This document shows positions 51,659-60,311 of a DNA stretch of 64,000 bases, piece by piece. The translations under genes and the position numbers were made by a program. A model generated the notes under the pieces. It had not been told where the DNA came from and did not search any database. It worked only from the letters and a program-made list of their open reading frames with translations. Origin of the DNA: Ampullimonas aquatilis. GTDB lineage: Bacteria > Pseudomonadota > Gammaproteobacteria > Burkholderiales > Burkholderiaceae_D. Positions within the stretch are counted from its first letter, which is position 1. Every line of letters begins with the position of its first letter. The stretch lies in assembly GCF_049675895.1 (NCBI RefSeq), contig NZ_CP183834.1, positions 2,604,001 through 2,668,000 on the forward strand, given 5' to 3'.

Positions 51659-51848
51659 TATCACCAAAAGAGATGAAAGACATGAAAGACATGAAGGAAA
51701 ACACCCGTCTTCATAAAAAAACAAACTAGCCGCTTACCAAATCAGGCGAAGTGTTAAGAAAAAGCGCATTAAACCAAGTCGGCAAGTCGGGTCAGCCAGA
51801 TTCTCTTTGAGTCCTTCGTGTCTCTTGGTGTCTTGGTGGTCATCTTTT
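51659..51848. repeat. Inverted pair of ACCAAG/GACACGAAG-type repeats
   Basis: The left arm (51659-51703, plus strand) contains TCACCAAAAGAGATGAAAGA and tandem GAAAGACAT units. The right arm (51800-51848), on the minus strand, reads GACCACCAAGACACCAAGAG then ACACGAAGGA. Related wording in opposite orientation flanks about 100 bp of unremarkable sequence between dgkA and the next gene. It belongs to the loose repeat style 'ACCAAGGACACGAAGGA' seen between genes of many bacteria; function unknown. Confidence 0.45.
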
Positions 51849-51876
51849 GATCGACACCACGCCTGATCCACACGGA

Positions 51877-52392
51877 TCACTCAGGCAAGTCGTATCGAAT
51901 AATGCGACGCTTCACCGCCACAAAAACACTGACCTTGTCAGGCTCGCCATAACGCTCAAAATCGGCGGTGTAGGCACGCTCATAAAACTCGGCCAATGGC
52001 TGATCGTTACTGGCAAAAAATTCCCAGATACGCTGCCAGGCCTTGATTGTGGCACCAGGCAAACGGCCCTGCTCGGTAAACTTGAGATATTCACCGGCAG
52101 CCACCGAAATCACTTCCATTTCGGGGCGCAACACCTGTTCCTGCATCATTTGAACGGCGGCACAAACATCATAGGCGCCCTGATACATTTTTTCATAGTT
52201 GCTATAAACACCCACAATATGACCATTCTCGGCATTGGCCTTGAGAATGGCGGGTGCCTTGTCTTCATAAAAACGTTGCCACAAACCCGGAATACGAGCA
52301 GTGGCTGGATTGGCCTCATTGGCATTGGAAGTGCGTACGCGATAACCCAATGCATTGAAACCAGGGTGATAAATCAGTTTAGGCGCTTTCAT
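51877..52392 (-). CDS. GyrI-like/effector-binding domain protein
   Basis: This 171-residue single-domain protein of the GyrI-like small-molecule-binding superfamily (integron-associated effector-binding type) has NPATARIPGLWQRFYED near the N-terminus, VGVYSNYE in the middle and AGEYLKFTEQGRLP in the second half. There is no DNA-binding domain, so it may sequester or hydrolyse small molecules. It is a stand-alone leftward gene. Confidence 0.8.
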   Translation of the reverse strand: MKAPKLIYHPGFNALGYRVRTSNANEANPATARIPGLWQRFYEDKAPAILKANAENGHIVGVYSNYEKMYQGAYDVCAAVQMMQEQVLRPEMEVISVAAGEYLKFTEQGRLPGATIKAWQRIWEFFASNDQPLAEFYERAYTADFERYGEPDKVSVFVAVKRRIIRYDLPE

Positions 52393-52507
52393 AGGGTGTA
52401 TTCTGACCTTGTAATGCCATCATGAATGTGTATCTTTCATTTTATCTGCTGCCAAGACCAAGCGGCTCATTGCTGTAGAAATTCTTTCCGGCCCCATTCA
52501 TACAATA

Positions 52508-53161
52508 ATGAACACCATGAATCACTCACTACACCATACCATTGAACAGGCACCCACCATTGACCCTCAACGCGTTTTGCAATCAGTTTGTGTCTATTGT
52601 GGTGCCAGCCCCGGCATTCTTGACGCTTATCGTCAAGGCGCACAAGCATTGGCGCAAACCTTGGTCAAACGCAATATCCGGCTGGTATTTGGGGGCGGTC
52701 ATGTGGGTTTGATGGGCATCATTGCTGACGCAGTCATGCAGGCTGGTGGCACGGCGATTGGCGTGATACCACAAGCGCTGGTGGATCGTGAACTGGCACA
52801 TCACACTCTCACCGAATTGCATATTGTGGCCAATATGCACGAGCGCAAAAAAATGATGGCCGATTTGTCTGATGGGTTCATTGCCATGCCAGGTGGTATC
52901 GGTACGCTCGAAGAACTCTTTGAAACCTGGACCTGGTCACAACTTGATTTTCACAACAAACCTCTTGGCCTGTTCAATATCGCCGGCTTTTATGATCCGC
53001 TCCTGAACTTTCTCGACAACACGGTGGCACAGGGTTTTCTCAAACCAGCACACCGTGATCTGCTCAAGGTAGAACAAGACCCGGTACGCCTGCTGGATCG
53101 GCTTGCCAATCTGAGTCATGCTGATGATGCGGCGTGGTTAAAAGGTCAGAGCCAATTTTAA
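52508..53161 (+). CDS. LOG-family Rossmann-fold protein (TIGR00730)
   Basis: This 217-residue protein has VCVYCGASPG, FGGGHVGLMG, ERKKMMADLSDGFIAMPGGI and GTLEELFE, the motifs of lysine-decarboxylase-like LOG proteins. Characterised members cleave cytokinin riboside monophosphates or other nucleotide 5'-monophosphates to free base and ribose 5-phosphate. Two starts (52508, 52517) are possible. Convergent with the globin gene. Confidence 0.92.
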   Translation: MNTMNHSLHHTIEQAPTIDPQRVLQSVCVYCGASPGILDAYRQGAQALAQTLVKRNIRLVFGGGHVGLMGIIADAVMQAGGTAIGVIPQALVDRELAHHTLTELHIVANMHERKKMMADLSDGFIAMPGGIGTLEELFETWTWSQLDFHNKPLGLFNIAGFYDPLLNFLDNTVAQGFLKPAHRDLLKVEQDPVRLLDRLANLSHADDAAWLKGQSQF

Positions 53162-53191
53162 TTCAGTGATTGCTAGTGCATTAGACAATCG

Positions 53192-53605
53192 TTACCCTTC
53201 CCGATTGCGCATCCAGTCTGCCGTCTGGAAAAAAGACTGCATGAGTGCCACTTGAATCGGTTCTGCAATACCCACATCCTTCATGGCCCAGGCCATACAA
53301 CGCAGCCATTGATCGCGCTCTTTAAGGCCGATGGAAAATGGCATGTGACGCGCCCGCAAACGTGGATGCCCAAAACGCTCAACAAAATAATCGGGCCCGC
53401 CCATCCAGCCACATAAAAACCAGAACAACTTGTCGCGCGAACCATCAATCGGCGTTGGATGCATTTGCCGAATGCCTGCAAACTCGGCTTCGAGTTCCAT
53501 CAAATCATAAAACCGATCAACCAGTTCGCGAATCCGTATTTCACCGCCAATAACTTCATATAAAGTAGGCTCTTCCTGCTCGTTCATTTCGTTGCTTTGA
53601 GTCAT
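53192..53605 (-). CDS. Group II truncated hemoglobin
   Basis: This 137-residue globin of the 2/2 type has the B10 Tyr in RFYDLMELE, the proximal His in RLRARHMPFSIG and the G8 Trp in RDQWLRCMAWAMKD. Group II members bind O2 or NO and take part in redox protection. It is located divergent from a LysR gene by 38 bp, so it may be regulated by it. Confidence 0.92.
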   Translation of the reverse strand: MTQSNEMNEQEEPTLYEVIGGEIRIRELVDRFYDLMELEAEFAGIRQMHPTPIDGSRDKLFWFLCGWMGGPDYFVERFGHPRLRARHMPFSIGLKERDQWLRCMAWAMKDVGIAEPIQVALMQSFFQTADWMRNREG

Positions 53606-53643
53606 GATGGTATAAACATAAAAAATTCGGACAGGCTCTTATT

Positions 53644-54594
53644 ATGAATCTTCGGCACTTGCAATACTTGATCTCGCTCGCACAAGAGGCTCATTTTGGC
53701 CGGGCGGCAGAACGTTGTGGCGTCACTCAGCCAACCCTGTCGGCAGCAATCCGGCAACTGGAAGAAGAACTCGGCGCACCACTGATTGAACGCAGCCAAC
53801 AACGCTTCAAACAACTCACCACCGAGGGCGAGCGCGCCATCAGCTGGGCACAAAAGATCGTGGCCGACTGCGATTCACTCAAAGATGATGTTTCGGGTGT
53901 GACCAGTCTGCGCGGTATCTTACGACTCGCCTGTGTACCAACTGTGATTCCGATGGTGGGCTTGATCACCGCACCATTTTTGCAAAACAACCCCGAAGTA
54001 AAAATCTCAGTGCAACTGAAAAATGCCACCGAAATTGAACATGGGCTGGCTGATAAAGAATTAGATGCCGGACTGACTTATCTGGATGAAATTGCTCAAG
54101 GTCAGGCAGGTGATAAATTCATCACCATGCCCTTATTTTCTGATCAGCATGTTTTGATTCGTCATATGGACGATGCAGCCTTTCCCGGCACGGCAGTCCA
54201 ATGGGCCGATCTGGACAAATTGCCCTTATGCCTGTTACCACAAACCACCATCAACCGTCGCATCATTGATCGTCGACTAAAAGCGACTGGCATCACGCCG
54301 CTGGTCGTGGCTGAGGCGGACGCGCTACTGGCATTGATTTCAATGGTACGCATGAAAATGGCCGCGACCATTCTGCCACGTTCCCTGCTGGGTCTGTTTG
54401 ATATTCGTGAAGTCACCATTCACCCCATCAAAGACGAGATGGCCTATGCCAATAAAAATCATGAAGGACAGATCGGTCTCATTGCTGCGGTGCGAGATCC
54501 CCTGCCACCCATGACCAAAGCTTTACTTGCATCAGTCAATGGCGTGCATATTGATGAACTGGTGCTGAGTTTACTACCCACATCGCTACGCTGA
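53644..54594 (+). CDS. LysR-family transcriptional regulator
   Basis: This 316-residue protein has an N-terminal winged helix (MNLRHLQYLISLAQEAHFGR, then QPTLSAAIRQLEEELGAPL) and a two-lobed effector domain (LRGILRLACVPTVIPMVGLI, later LCLLPQTTINRRIIDRRL). OxyR-type redox cysteines are absent. The NRRIID segment reminds me of LysR regulators beside formate dehydrogenase genes, but none is near. The divergent globin gene is the likely target (inference). Confidence 0.9.
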   Translation: MNLRHLQYLISLAQEAHFGRAAERCGVTQPTLSAAIRQLEEELGAPLIERSQQRFKQLTTEGERAISWAQKIVADCDSLKDDVSGVTSLRGILRLACVPTVIPMVGLITAPFLQNNPEVKISVQLKNATEIEHGLADKELDAGLTYLDEIAQGQAGDKFITMPLFSDQHVLIRHMDDAAFPGTAVQWADLDKLPLCLLPQTTINRRIIDRRLKATGITPLVVAEADALLALISMVRMKMAATILPRSLLGLFDIREVTIHPIKDEMAYANKNHEGQIGLIAAVRDPLPPMTKALLASVNGVHIDELVLSLLPTSLR

Positions 54595-54725
54595 ATGGCA
54601 CTCTACACGAGTTAAAGCAATCAAATTCTCATTCTGATAGGCGCGCAATACTGCACATTTCAATAAATGCGCCTATCCAGCTCAGTGCTTACCCTGTTTA
54701 GTATTGAATAATCGTCATCAACAAA

Positions 54726-54754
54726 TTGCACCTGGATTCGCGATTTGCTATGAT
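54726..54754 (+). promoter_or_regulatory. Sigma-70 promoter of the AcoR-type gene
   Basis: TTGCAC (54726-54731), a 17-bp spacer and TATGAT (54749-54754) give a strong sigma-70 promoter about 57 bp before the ATG. The activator gene is thus probably constitutively or weakly regulated. Confidence 0.7.
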
Positions 54755-54810
54755 CGTTCAATAAAACTATATTCAACCATTTCAGGTTGGCCCTAAGGAG
54801 ACAGTTTGTC

Positions 54811-56847
54811 ATGACGAATGATTCTCTGCATTTTCACCCGGATGTTGTCGTGTCTAGTGTGCGTAACGGTTTAGTGCAACAGGACATTCATCCTCAAATT
54901 CACAACTCTTGGAAACGCTCACTCGATCAATACAATCTTGATCCAGGCAGAAAAGCGGCACCCCGCATCCTGACTGGTGGTCGCTTGCGCGATCACCAGG
55001 AGCCCCTCGAACCGCTCTTGCGAATTGCCAAAGGTGGGCTGGAAAAACTTTTCCATCAAATCAGAGATGCTGGCTATGTCGTTCTGTTAACCGATACCCA
55101 AGGTGTTACAGTCGACTTTCATGGTCATGACCTGACTGATCGCGAGCTGCGTAAATCAGGTCTTTATCTTGGCTCTTGTTGGGCCGAGGCTGATGAAGGC
55201 ACCTGCGCTGTCGGCACCTGTATTATTGAAAAAACACCCATTACCGTTCACCAGCAAGAACACTTTCGCACGATCTCCACAACACTGACTTGCAGTGCTG
55301 CGCCAATCATTGATTCGCATGGCAATCTGATGGCGGTACTGGATGCCTCAGCGCTCTATTCACCCGATGACAAACGCAGTCAGCATTTGTTATTGCAGCT
55401 GGTCAATTCAACCGCCCGCATGATAGAGAATGCCTACTTTCTCAAGCAGTATGAAGACAAGTGGATCGTGCGCTTGAGCAGTCGCAGCGAATTCATTGAG
55501 GTCATGACCGATGCCTTGCTGGCTCTGGACGACCAAGGGCGTGTTGTTGCCATCAATCAGTCAATGCGCAATGAAAATCTTTCAAATGATAATCAGACTG
55601 CGGGCAAGACCATCGAAGAACTATTTGACATCCGCTTTGATGAACTGATTGCCAAGAGTGCCGCCCAGGAAGCACCCATTCAGTCCATCTATACGCTGCA
55701 CTCACGCAAGCGTTACTACGTCACCGTCAAGAAACCAACCCACTCGATTCTGGTTACGCAAGAAAACTATACACGGCGATTACCAACCATCATCAATCCT
55801 GGTCATACTCATCTGACGCTAGAAGAACTTGCTGGCCAAGACCAGAAGATGACCAACAATGTCAACATCATTCGCCGCGTCAATAACAAGGGGATTGCCA
55901 TCATGTTGCAAGGTGAGACCGGTACTGGTAAAGAGGTTTTTGCCAGCGCCATTCACCACGCCAGTAATCGCGCTGCTGGACCTTTTGTGGCACTTAACTG
56001 TGCCGCAATTCCGGAAACCCTGATTGAGAGTGAGTTGTTTGGCTATAAGGAAGGTGCTTTTACCGGTGCCAAAAGCAAAGGCATGCGCGGCAAGATCATC
56101 CAGGCACACGGTGGTACTTTATTTCTTGATGAAATCGGTGACATGCCCCTGCAACTGCAAACCCGTCTGTTGCGCGTATTGGCTGAAAAAGAAATCCTGC
56201 CACTTGGCAGCGAAAAGTCGATTCCGGTTGACGTTCAAATCATCTGCGCTACGCACAGAAACCTGCTCGACAAGGTCATTGAGGGCAGTTTCAGAGAAGA
56301 TCTGTATTACCGCTTGAATGGTATCAAAATCGAGCTGTCACCATTGCGCAAACGGGAAGACATGCCCACGTTGATTCGCACGATTTTTCTGCAAGAAGCC
56401 AGAGATATGGGGCATCCCAAAGTCACCATCAGCGACGATGCATTAAATGTCATGTTGGCTTATCACTGGCCAGGCAATATCCGCCAGCTGATCAATATTA
56501 TCCGTGCCGCCCTGGCAATGAGTGATGATGGGAATATTCAGCTTGAAAATATTCCAACCGAGATTCACGGCACCTTGAGTCATCTAACCACAACGACCAA
56601 TCAGATTCCGGCCATCAGTCTGCAGATCAAGCATCCAAATACCATCACACCTATGGCACTTGCAACAAGCAGTATTGGATCAGGTTTGGATGATGAACAC
56701 CAACAGATGCTCATGGTATTGAAGAAAAATAAATGGCATATTTCCAAAGCGGCTAAAGAGCTTGGGATGAGCCGCTCAACCATTTATCGAAAAATGGAAA
56801 AATACAAAATCCTCGCGCCCAATGCAATGGATGACATCAGTCATTGA
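54811..56847 (+). CDS. acoR: Sigma-54-dependent activator, AcoR type
   Basis: This 678-residue regulator has a GAF-type N-terminal domain (about 60-220, with AEADEGTCAVGTCIIEK) and a PAS-like segment (about 230-300). The AAA+ domain carries LQGETGTGKEVFA (Walker A), GAFTGAK (sigma-54 contact) and GGTLFLDEIGDMP (Walker B), with the arginine finger near DLYYRLN. A Fis-type helix-turn-helix (HISKAAKELGMSRSTIYRKM) ends the protein. AcoR-type activators induce acetoin genes. The AAGGAGA site fixes ATG 54811. It is convergent with the PQQ operon and upstream in map order of the aco-like genes. Confidence 0.9.
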   Translation: MTNDSLHFHPDVVVSSVRNGLVQQDIHPQIHNSWKRSLDQYNLDPGRKAAPRILTGGRLRDHQEPLEPLLRIAKGGLEKLFHQIRDAGYVVLLTDTQGVTVDFHGHDLTDRELRKSGLYLGSCWAEADEGTCAVGTCIIEKTPITVHQQEHFRTISTTLTCSAAPIIDSHGNLMAVLDASALYSPDDKRSQHLLLQLVNSTARMIENAYFLKQYEDKWIVRLSSRSEFIEVMTDALLALDDQGRVVAINQSMRNENLSNDNQTAGKTIEELFDIRFDELIAKSAAQEAPIQSIYTLHSRKRYYVTVKKPTHSILVTQENYTRRLPTIINPGHTHLTLEELAGQDQKMTNNVNIIRRVNNKGIAIMLQGETGTGKEVFASAIHHASNRAAGPFVALNCAAIPETLIESELFGYKEGAFTGAKSKGMRGKIIQAHGGTLFLDEIGDMPLQLQTRLLRVLAEKEILPLGSEKSIPVDVQIICATHRNLLDKVIEGSFREDLYYRLNGIKIELSPLRKREDMPTLIRTIFLQEARDMGHPKVTISDDALNVMLAYHWPGNIRQLINIIRAALAMSDDGNIQLENIPTEIHGTLSHLTTTTNQIPAISLQIKHPNTITPMALATSSIGSGLDDEHQQMLMVLKKNKWHISKAAKELGMSRSTIYRKMEKYKILAPNAMDDISH

Positions 56848-56874
56848 ATCGACTAACTAATTCGTTCTGATTAC

Positions 56875-56901
56875 AAGGCCATCAAATGATGGCCTTTTTT
56901 A
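56875..56901 (+). terminator. Terminator after acoR
   Basis: AAGGCCATCA (56875-56884) pairs with TGATGGCCTT (56887-56896), followed by a T-run to 56900. It is a strong intrinsic terminator for the rightward gene; it lacks a T-run for the leftward operon. Confidence 0.9.
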
Positions 56902-56953
56902 TTGCAGCGTTAATACCCTCTTACAAACAACACCCAGTCATTGATGTTGATCC

Positions 56954-57424
56954 TTAGTATGACAAAGGATCAACTTCTTCAGCCTTCTCACTCTGCTTCA
57001 CGCGTTTCGCTTCCTCACGAAGATAAGTCACGATCTGCCAGATTTCTTCGGGCTTCAAACTGCCTCCCCAGCCACCCATTTGAGTATTGGGTCGACCCTC
57101 TGAAATCGTCTTAAACATAAAGGCATCGGAATTAGCGCCACCCGGCCCCCATGCCCCCTTGATCAACTGTGGCCCTTTACCACCTTTACCAGCCGAGTTA
57201 TGGCACTGCTGGCAGTTTCTGCCAAACAGCTCCTCACCCTGACGAGCTGCTGTAGGATTACCCGCCAATGGATTAGCCGAGCTGGCGGCACCACCTTCAG
57301 CGCCACCTACTGACATGGCATCTGCCACACCAAGACAAGTTAGCGCCATACTCACGCCAACAATCAACTTGCCGAGAAGATGGTTGGGTTTATGTTGTAA
57401 TTTCTTGTGCTTGTTCAATTGCAT
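56954..57424 (-). CDS. Periplasmic cytochrome c for the PQQ dehydrogenase
   Basis: This 156-residue protein has a signal peptide (LLGKLIVGVSMALTCLGVAD) and one heme c site CQQCH (Cys71, Cys74, His75). A probable Met ligand is in NTQMGGWG, with the cytochrome fold ending EEIWQIVTYLREEA. It is third in the operon after the PQQ alcohol dehydrogenase and the binding protein, like PedF/XoxG-type electron acceptors. ATG 57424 follows AGGTG; an upstream TTG was rejected. Confidence 0.9.
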   Translation of the reverse strand: MQLNKHKKLQHKPNHLLGKLIVGVSMALTCLGVADAMSVGGAEGGAASSANPLAGNPTAARQGEELFGRNCQQCHNSAGKGGKGPQLIKGAWGPGGANSDAFMFKTISEGRPNTQMGGWGGSLKPEEIWQIVTYLREEAKRVKQSEKAEEVDPLSY

Positions 57425-57461
57425 TTTTGACACCTATTTTGATTCTATTCAGTGGTAAACA

Positions 57462-58277
57462 TCAATTACTTGTAAAAACAGACAAATGATATTTCTCCAC
57501 CAATTGTTTTAAACGACCATCTGTTGCCATGGCTTCAATCAATTGACTCACCTTGGCTAAAAGTGGTTCATCCCGTTTATTTGCCGCAATCACAAATCGG
57601 GTTTGCAGTTCGGTATTAGATAACGGTACCGATTGATATAAGGCCTCATCTGGAAATGGTGACTTATCATCAAATGCCAATGCCGCAGCCCAAACCAACG
57701 CCACATCCAATTCTCGCGTCTTTAGCGATTGCAGCAAAGCCTGATTACCTGGATAAGGATAACGATTCAAGTTTTGCGCTTTGAGATAAAGATCTGCCGG
57801 TGTGGACAAGACAGCACCAATGTGGCCTGCCTTGCGTAAATCGGCAGGGCTATTCCAGGAACTCTTACGCAACGACACCATGAGATAACCCAAGGTCAGA
57901 TAAGGTTTCGAAGTGATCAGGCCAAGCGCCTGCAAATCATTTAGCGAACCATCCCGTTCCGGCACACCCATTGCAAGATCGCACTGTCCTGCTAGTACAG
58001 ACTGCTTGAGTGTTTTGTTGATGCCACCACGTGCTGCCGGCATGATCCAGATAGGCTCAACCGACACCATCAATACCTTGCCCAATTCTGCAAGCATATC
58101 CACGTCCAGACCATGATCGCTTGGCTGTCTTTCAGAAAACGGAAAGTTTTCTTCGATGACACAAACCTTTAGCGGCGAACGACTAGCCAGATCATAGGCT
58201 GAAGCAATTTGTGTACAAACCAGCATCAGCAAACCAGCAAAGCAACAGAAAAGTTTTTGATGAAAATGTTGAGTCAT
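57462..58277 (-). CDS. XoxJ/PedA-like quinoprotein-associated periplasmic binding protein
   Basis: This 271-residue protein has a signal peptide (FCCFAGLLMLVCTQIASA) and an SBP_bac_3 fold (LKVCVIEENFPFSERQPSDH, later CDLAMGVPERDG). Its position between a PQQ dehydrogenase and a cytochrome c marks it as the quinoprotein-associated solute-binding family. XoxJ is thought to assist dehydrogenase activation or metal loading rather than transport. No ABC permease is present. Confidence 0.88.
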   Translation of the reverse strand: MTQHFHQKLFCCFAGLLMLVCTQIASAYDLASRSPLKVCVIEENFPFSERQPSDHGLDVDMLAELGKVLMVSVEPIWIMPAARGGINKTLKQSVLAGQCDLAMGVPERDGSLNDLQALGLITSKPYLTLGYLMVSLRKSSWNSPADLRKAGHIGAVLSTPADLYLKAQNLNRYPYPGNQALLQSLKTRELDVALVWAAALAFDDKSPFPDEALYQSVPLSNTELQTRFVIAANKRDEPLLAKVSQLIEAMATDGRLKQLVEKYHLSVFTSN

Positions 58278-58327
58278 GGTGAGATGCCAGGGATGATCCG
58301 CTACTAGCAGATCATCCTCAAGCTTAA

Positions 58328-60112
58328 TTAATCACCCAAACCAAACACCATCATGCCGCCACCGCGGTTTTGATGCTTGAACAGTTCGTCATAGACCAGT
58401 GGCCAGATACTGCCACCGCCTGGACCATAAACCACTGCGACATACTGCTTGCCTTCTGCAGTAAATGTTGTCGGGTTACCATGAATACCAGTACCGACAT
58501 TGAAGCGCCACATCGTTTCACCCGTATCATCTCTGACCGCAGCAAAATAACCCTCTGCATCACCCGAGAAGACCAAGCCACCAGCAGTCGCCAGTAAGCC
58601 ACTGGTGGCAGGTGTACTTTGTGGACGAGTCCATGCCAGCTCACCAGTCGTCGCATTAAATGCTTTGATACCACCAGTATAAGGATTGGCTTTCAACACT
58701 TTAGTACCAAGGAACCACTCACCCCGTTTGAATTCCATTTTTTTGGCTTGTACATCCATGGAACTATCAATGAATGGCACATAGATCATCTTGGTCAGTG
58801 GGCTGAATGCAGCTGGGTGCCACTCTTTACCACCATCCAGAACCGGTGCAATATCAGTCACGATCTTATCGTATACCGGCACTTTGTCAGGATTGACGAT
58901 GGGACGGCAGTTATCGGAAAAACCAGTTACCCAGTTAACTCGAGCAATCGGTACAACCCAATTACATTTACCATTACTACGGTCAATGGAATACAGATGA
59001 CCATTACGGTCAGCATGTACCCAAACCTTGCGGCCTTTATCATCAGTAATCAGGATCGCTTCATTATTACCATCGTAATCCCAACCATCATTCGGTGTGT
59101 ACTGGAAGTAAAATTTCAGCTTACCCGTATCAGCATCCAGCGCCATGGTGGAGTTACTGTACAGGTTGTCACCCTTGCGTGAATGCGGATCAAGGGTTGG
59201 TGTTGGGTTACCTGCGCCCCAATAAATGGTATTGGACTTGGGATCAAAGGTACCAGTTAACCAAGCTGCGACACCACCTGTACGCCAGGAGTCATTGGCC
59301 CACGATTTAGCGACCGGGTCACTGGAGCTGACAGGGCGAGTATTGGTTTCCCAGATTACCTTGCCGGTATCAGGATCAAGTGCCGAGATGCGGCCAACGT
59401 TAGCACCGACGTCACCACTGGCACTACCGACAATCACTTTGCCTTTGGCAATCAATGGCATGGAGGTGTACTGCTCACCGGCAGTGTAATCGCCCATCTT
59501 GACATCCCAGACGACCTTGCCAGTTGTATTGTCCAATGCCAGTACATGGGCATCCAGTGTAGCCAGATAAACCTTGTCTTTATAAATGGCAACACCGCGG
59601 TTAACAGCTTCACAGCATAATCGGCCACCCAGGTCACCTGGCAATGAACGCTCATACTTCCATAGCATCCGGCCAGTCGTTGCTTCCAGTGAAAACACTT
59701 TGTTTTGGCTGGCTGTCACATAAATACGGCCATTTACAACCACCGCTTCACTATCCTGAGCATCATTGACACCAAAAGACAAATTCCATTTTGGCACCAG
59801 TTTTTTGACGTTTAATTGATTGATCTGAGTCAGCTGGCTAAAACGGGTTCCTTGCGAATCCTTACCGTAATGCAGCCAGTTATTGGCATCTTTATCAGCA
59901 TTGATCAACATGTCATCGCTGACATAATTTGGCCGCCATTTAAAAGTGGCTTCCAACACATTCACACCCAGAGGGGGTTCTGCTGCTGGGGCGGCTGCCG
60001 CTTCTTCTGCTTTGAGTTGGTGAGTTGATAAAGCGAATAAAGAAATCGCCAACAATCCAGCCAACTTACCCGCAGGCAAGGTGCACCATTTATTCATTTT
60101 TAATTTTTTCAT
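58328..60112 (-). CDS. PQQ-dependent alcohol dehydrogenase, lanthanide-type motif
   Basis: This 594-residue periplasmic beta-propeller has a signal peptide cleaved near residue 35 (LKA-EE). The adjacent Cys166-Cys167 (GGRLCCEAV) form the vicinal disulfide over PQQ. Catalytic Asp345 with Asp347 in WDYDG is the Asp-Tyr-Asp pattern of lanthanide-dependent enzymes (XoxF, ExaF/PedH), where calcium types have a small residue at the second position. Tryptophan-docking repeats such as GKVIWETNTRP are present. It is first in an operon with the XoxJ-like and cytochrome c genes, preceded by GGAG. The substrate is probably a short alcohol. Confidence 0.95.
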   Translation of the reverse strand: MKKLKMNKWCTLPAGKLAGLLAISLFALSTHQLKAEEAAAAPAAEPPLGVNVLEATFKWRPNYVSDDMLINADKDANNWLHYGKDSQGTRFSQLTQINQLNVKKLVPKWNLSFGVNDAQDSEAVVVNGRIYVTASQNKVFSLEATTGRMLWKYERSLPGDLGGRLCCEAVNRGVAIYKDKVYLATLDAHVLALDNTTGKVVWDVKMGDYTAGEQYTSMPLIAKGKVIVGSASGDVGANVGRISALDPDTGKVIWETNTRPVSSSDPVAKSWANDSWRTGGVAAWLTGTFDPKSNTIYWGAGNPTPTLDPHSRKGDNLYSNSTMALDADTGKLKFYFQYTPNDGWDYDGNNEAILITDDKGRKVWVHADRNGHLYSIDRSNGKCNWVVPIARVNWVTGFSDNCRPIVNPDKVPVYDKIVTDIAPVLDGGKEWHPAAFSPLTKMIYVPFIDSSMDVQAKKMEFKRGEWFLGTKVLKANPYTGGIKAFNATTGELAWTRPQSTPATSGLLATAGGLVFSGDAEGYFAAVRDDTGETMWRFNVGTGIHGNPTTFTAEGKQYVAVVYGPGGGSIWPLVYDELFKHQNRGGGMMVFGLGD

Positions 60113-60256
60113 TACCGTCTCCGTCTTGCTTCCTCGCGATTAATATGAACTGGGTCGTGATTTATATTTTTTCAACCCAGCTATTACAAATCAGTATTAA
60201 ATCGCTCACTGCGGTACAAACATCCATTCAACCAGTTTATTTTTGTCACCTCCAAG

Positions 60257-60289
60257 TAAAAACGGGATCGAAATTTTGGTTTCGATCCC
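60257..60289 (-). terminator. Terminator of the GMC dehydrogenase operon
   Basis: On the minus strand GGGATCGAAA pairs with TTTCGATCCC (10 bp) around a 6-nt loop, followed by GTTTTTAC. It lies 23 nt after the GMC stop, so the PQQ operon must have its own promoter in 60113-60256. No -24/-12 sigma-54 box is evident there; TTGTAC with TACTGA 17 bp on is a weak candidate. Confidence 0.88.
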
Positions 60290-60311
60290 TTTCAATTAAG
60301 TTTTAAATCAA

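Noticed and set aside
53644..54594. OxyR assignment for the LysR gene
   Set aside because: The two redox cysteines of OxyR are absent at the expected place; kept as a general LysR regulator.
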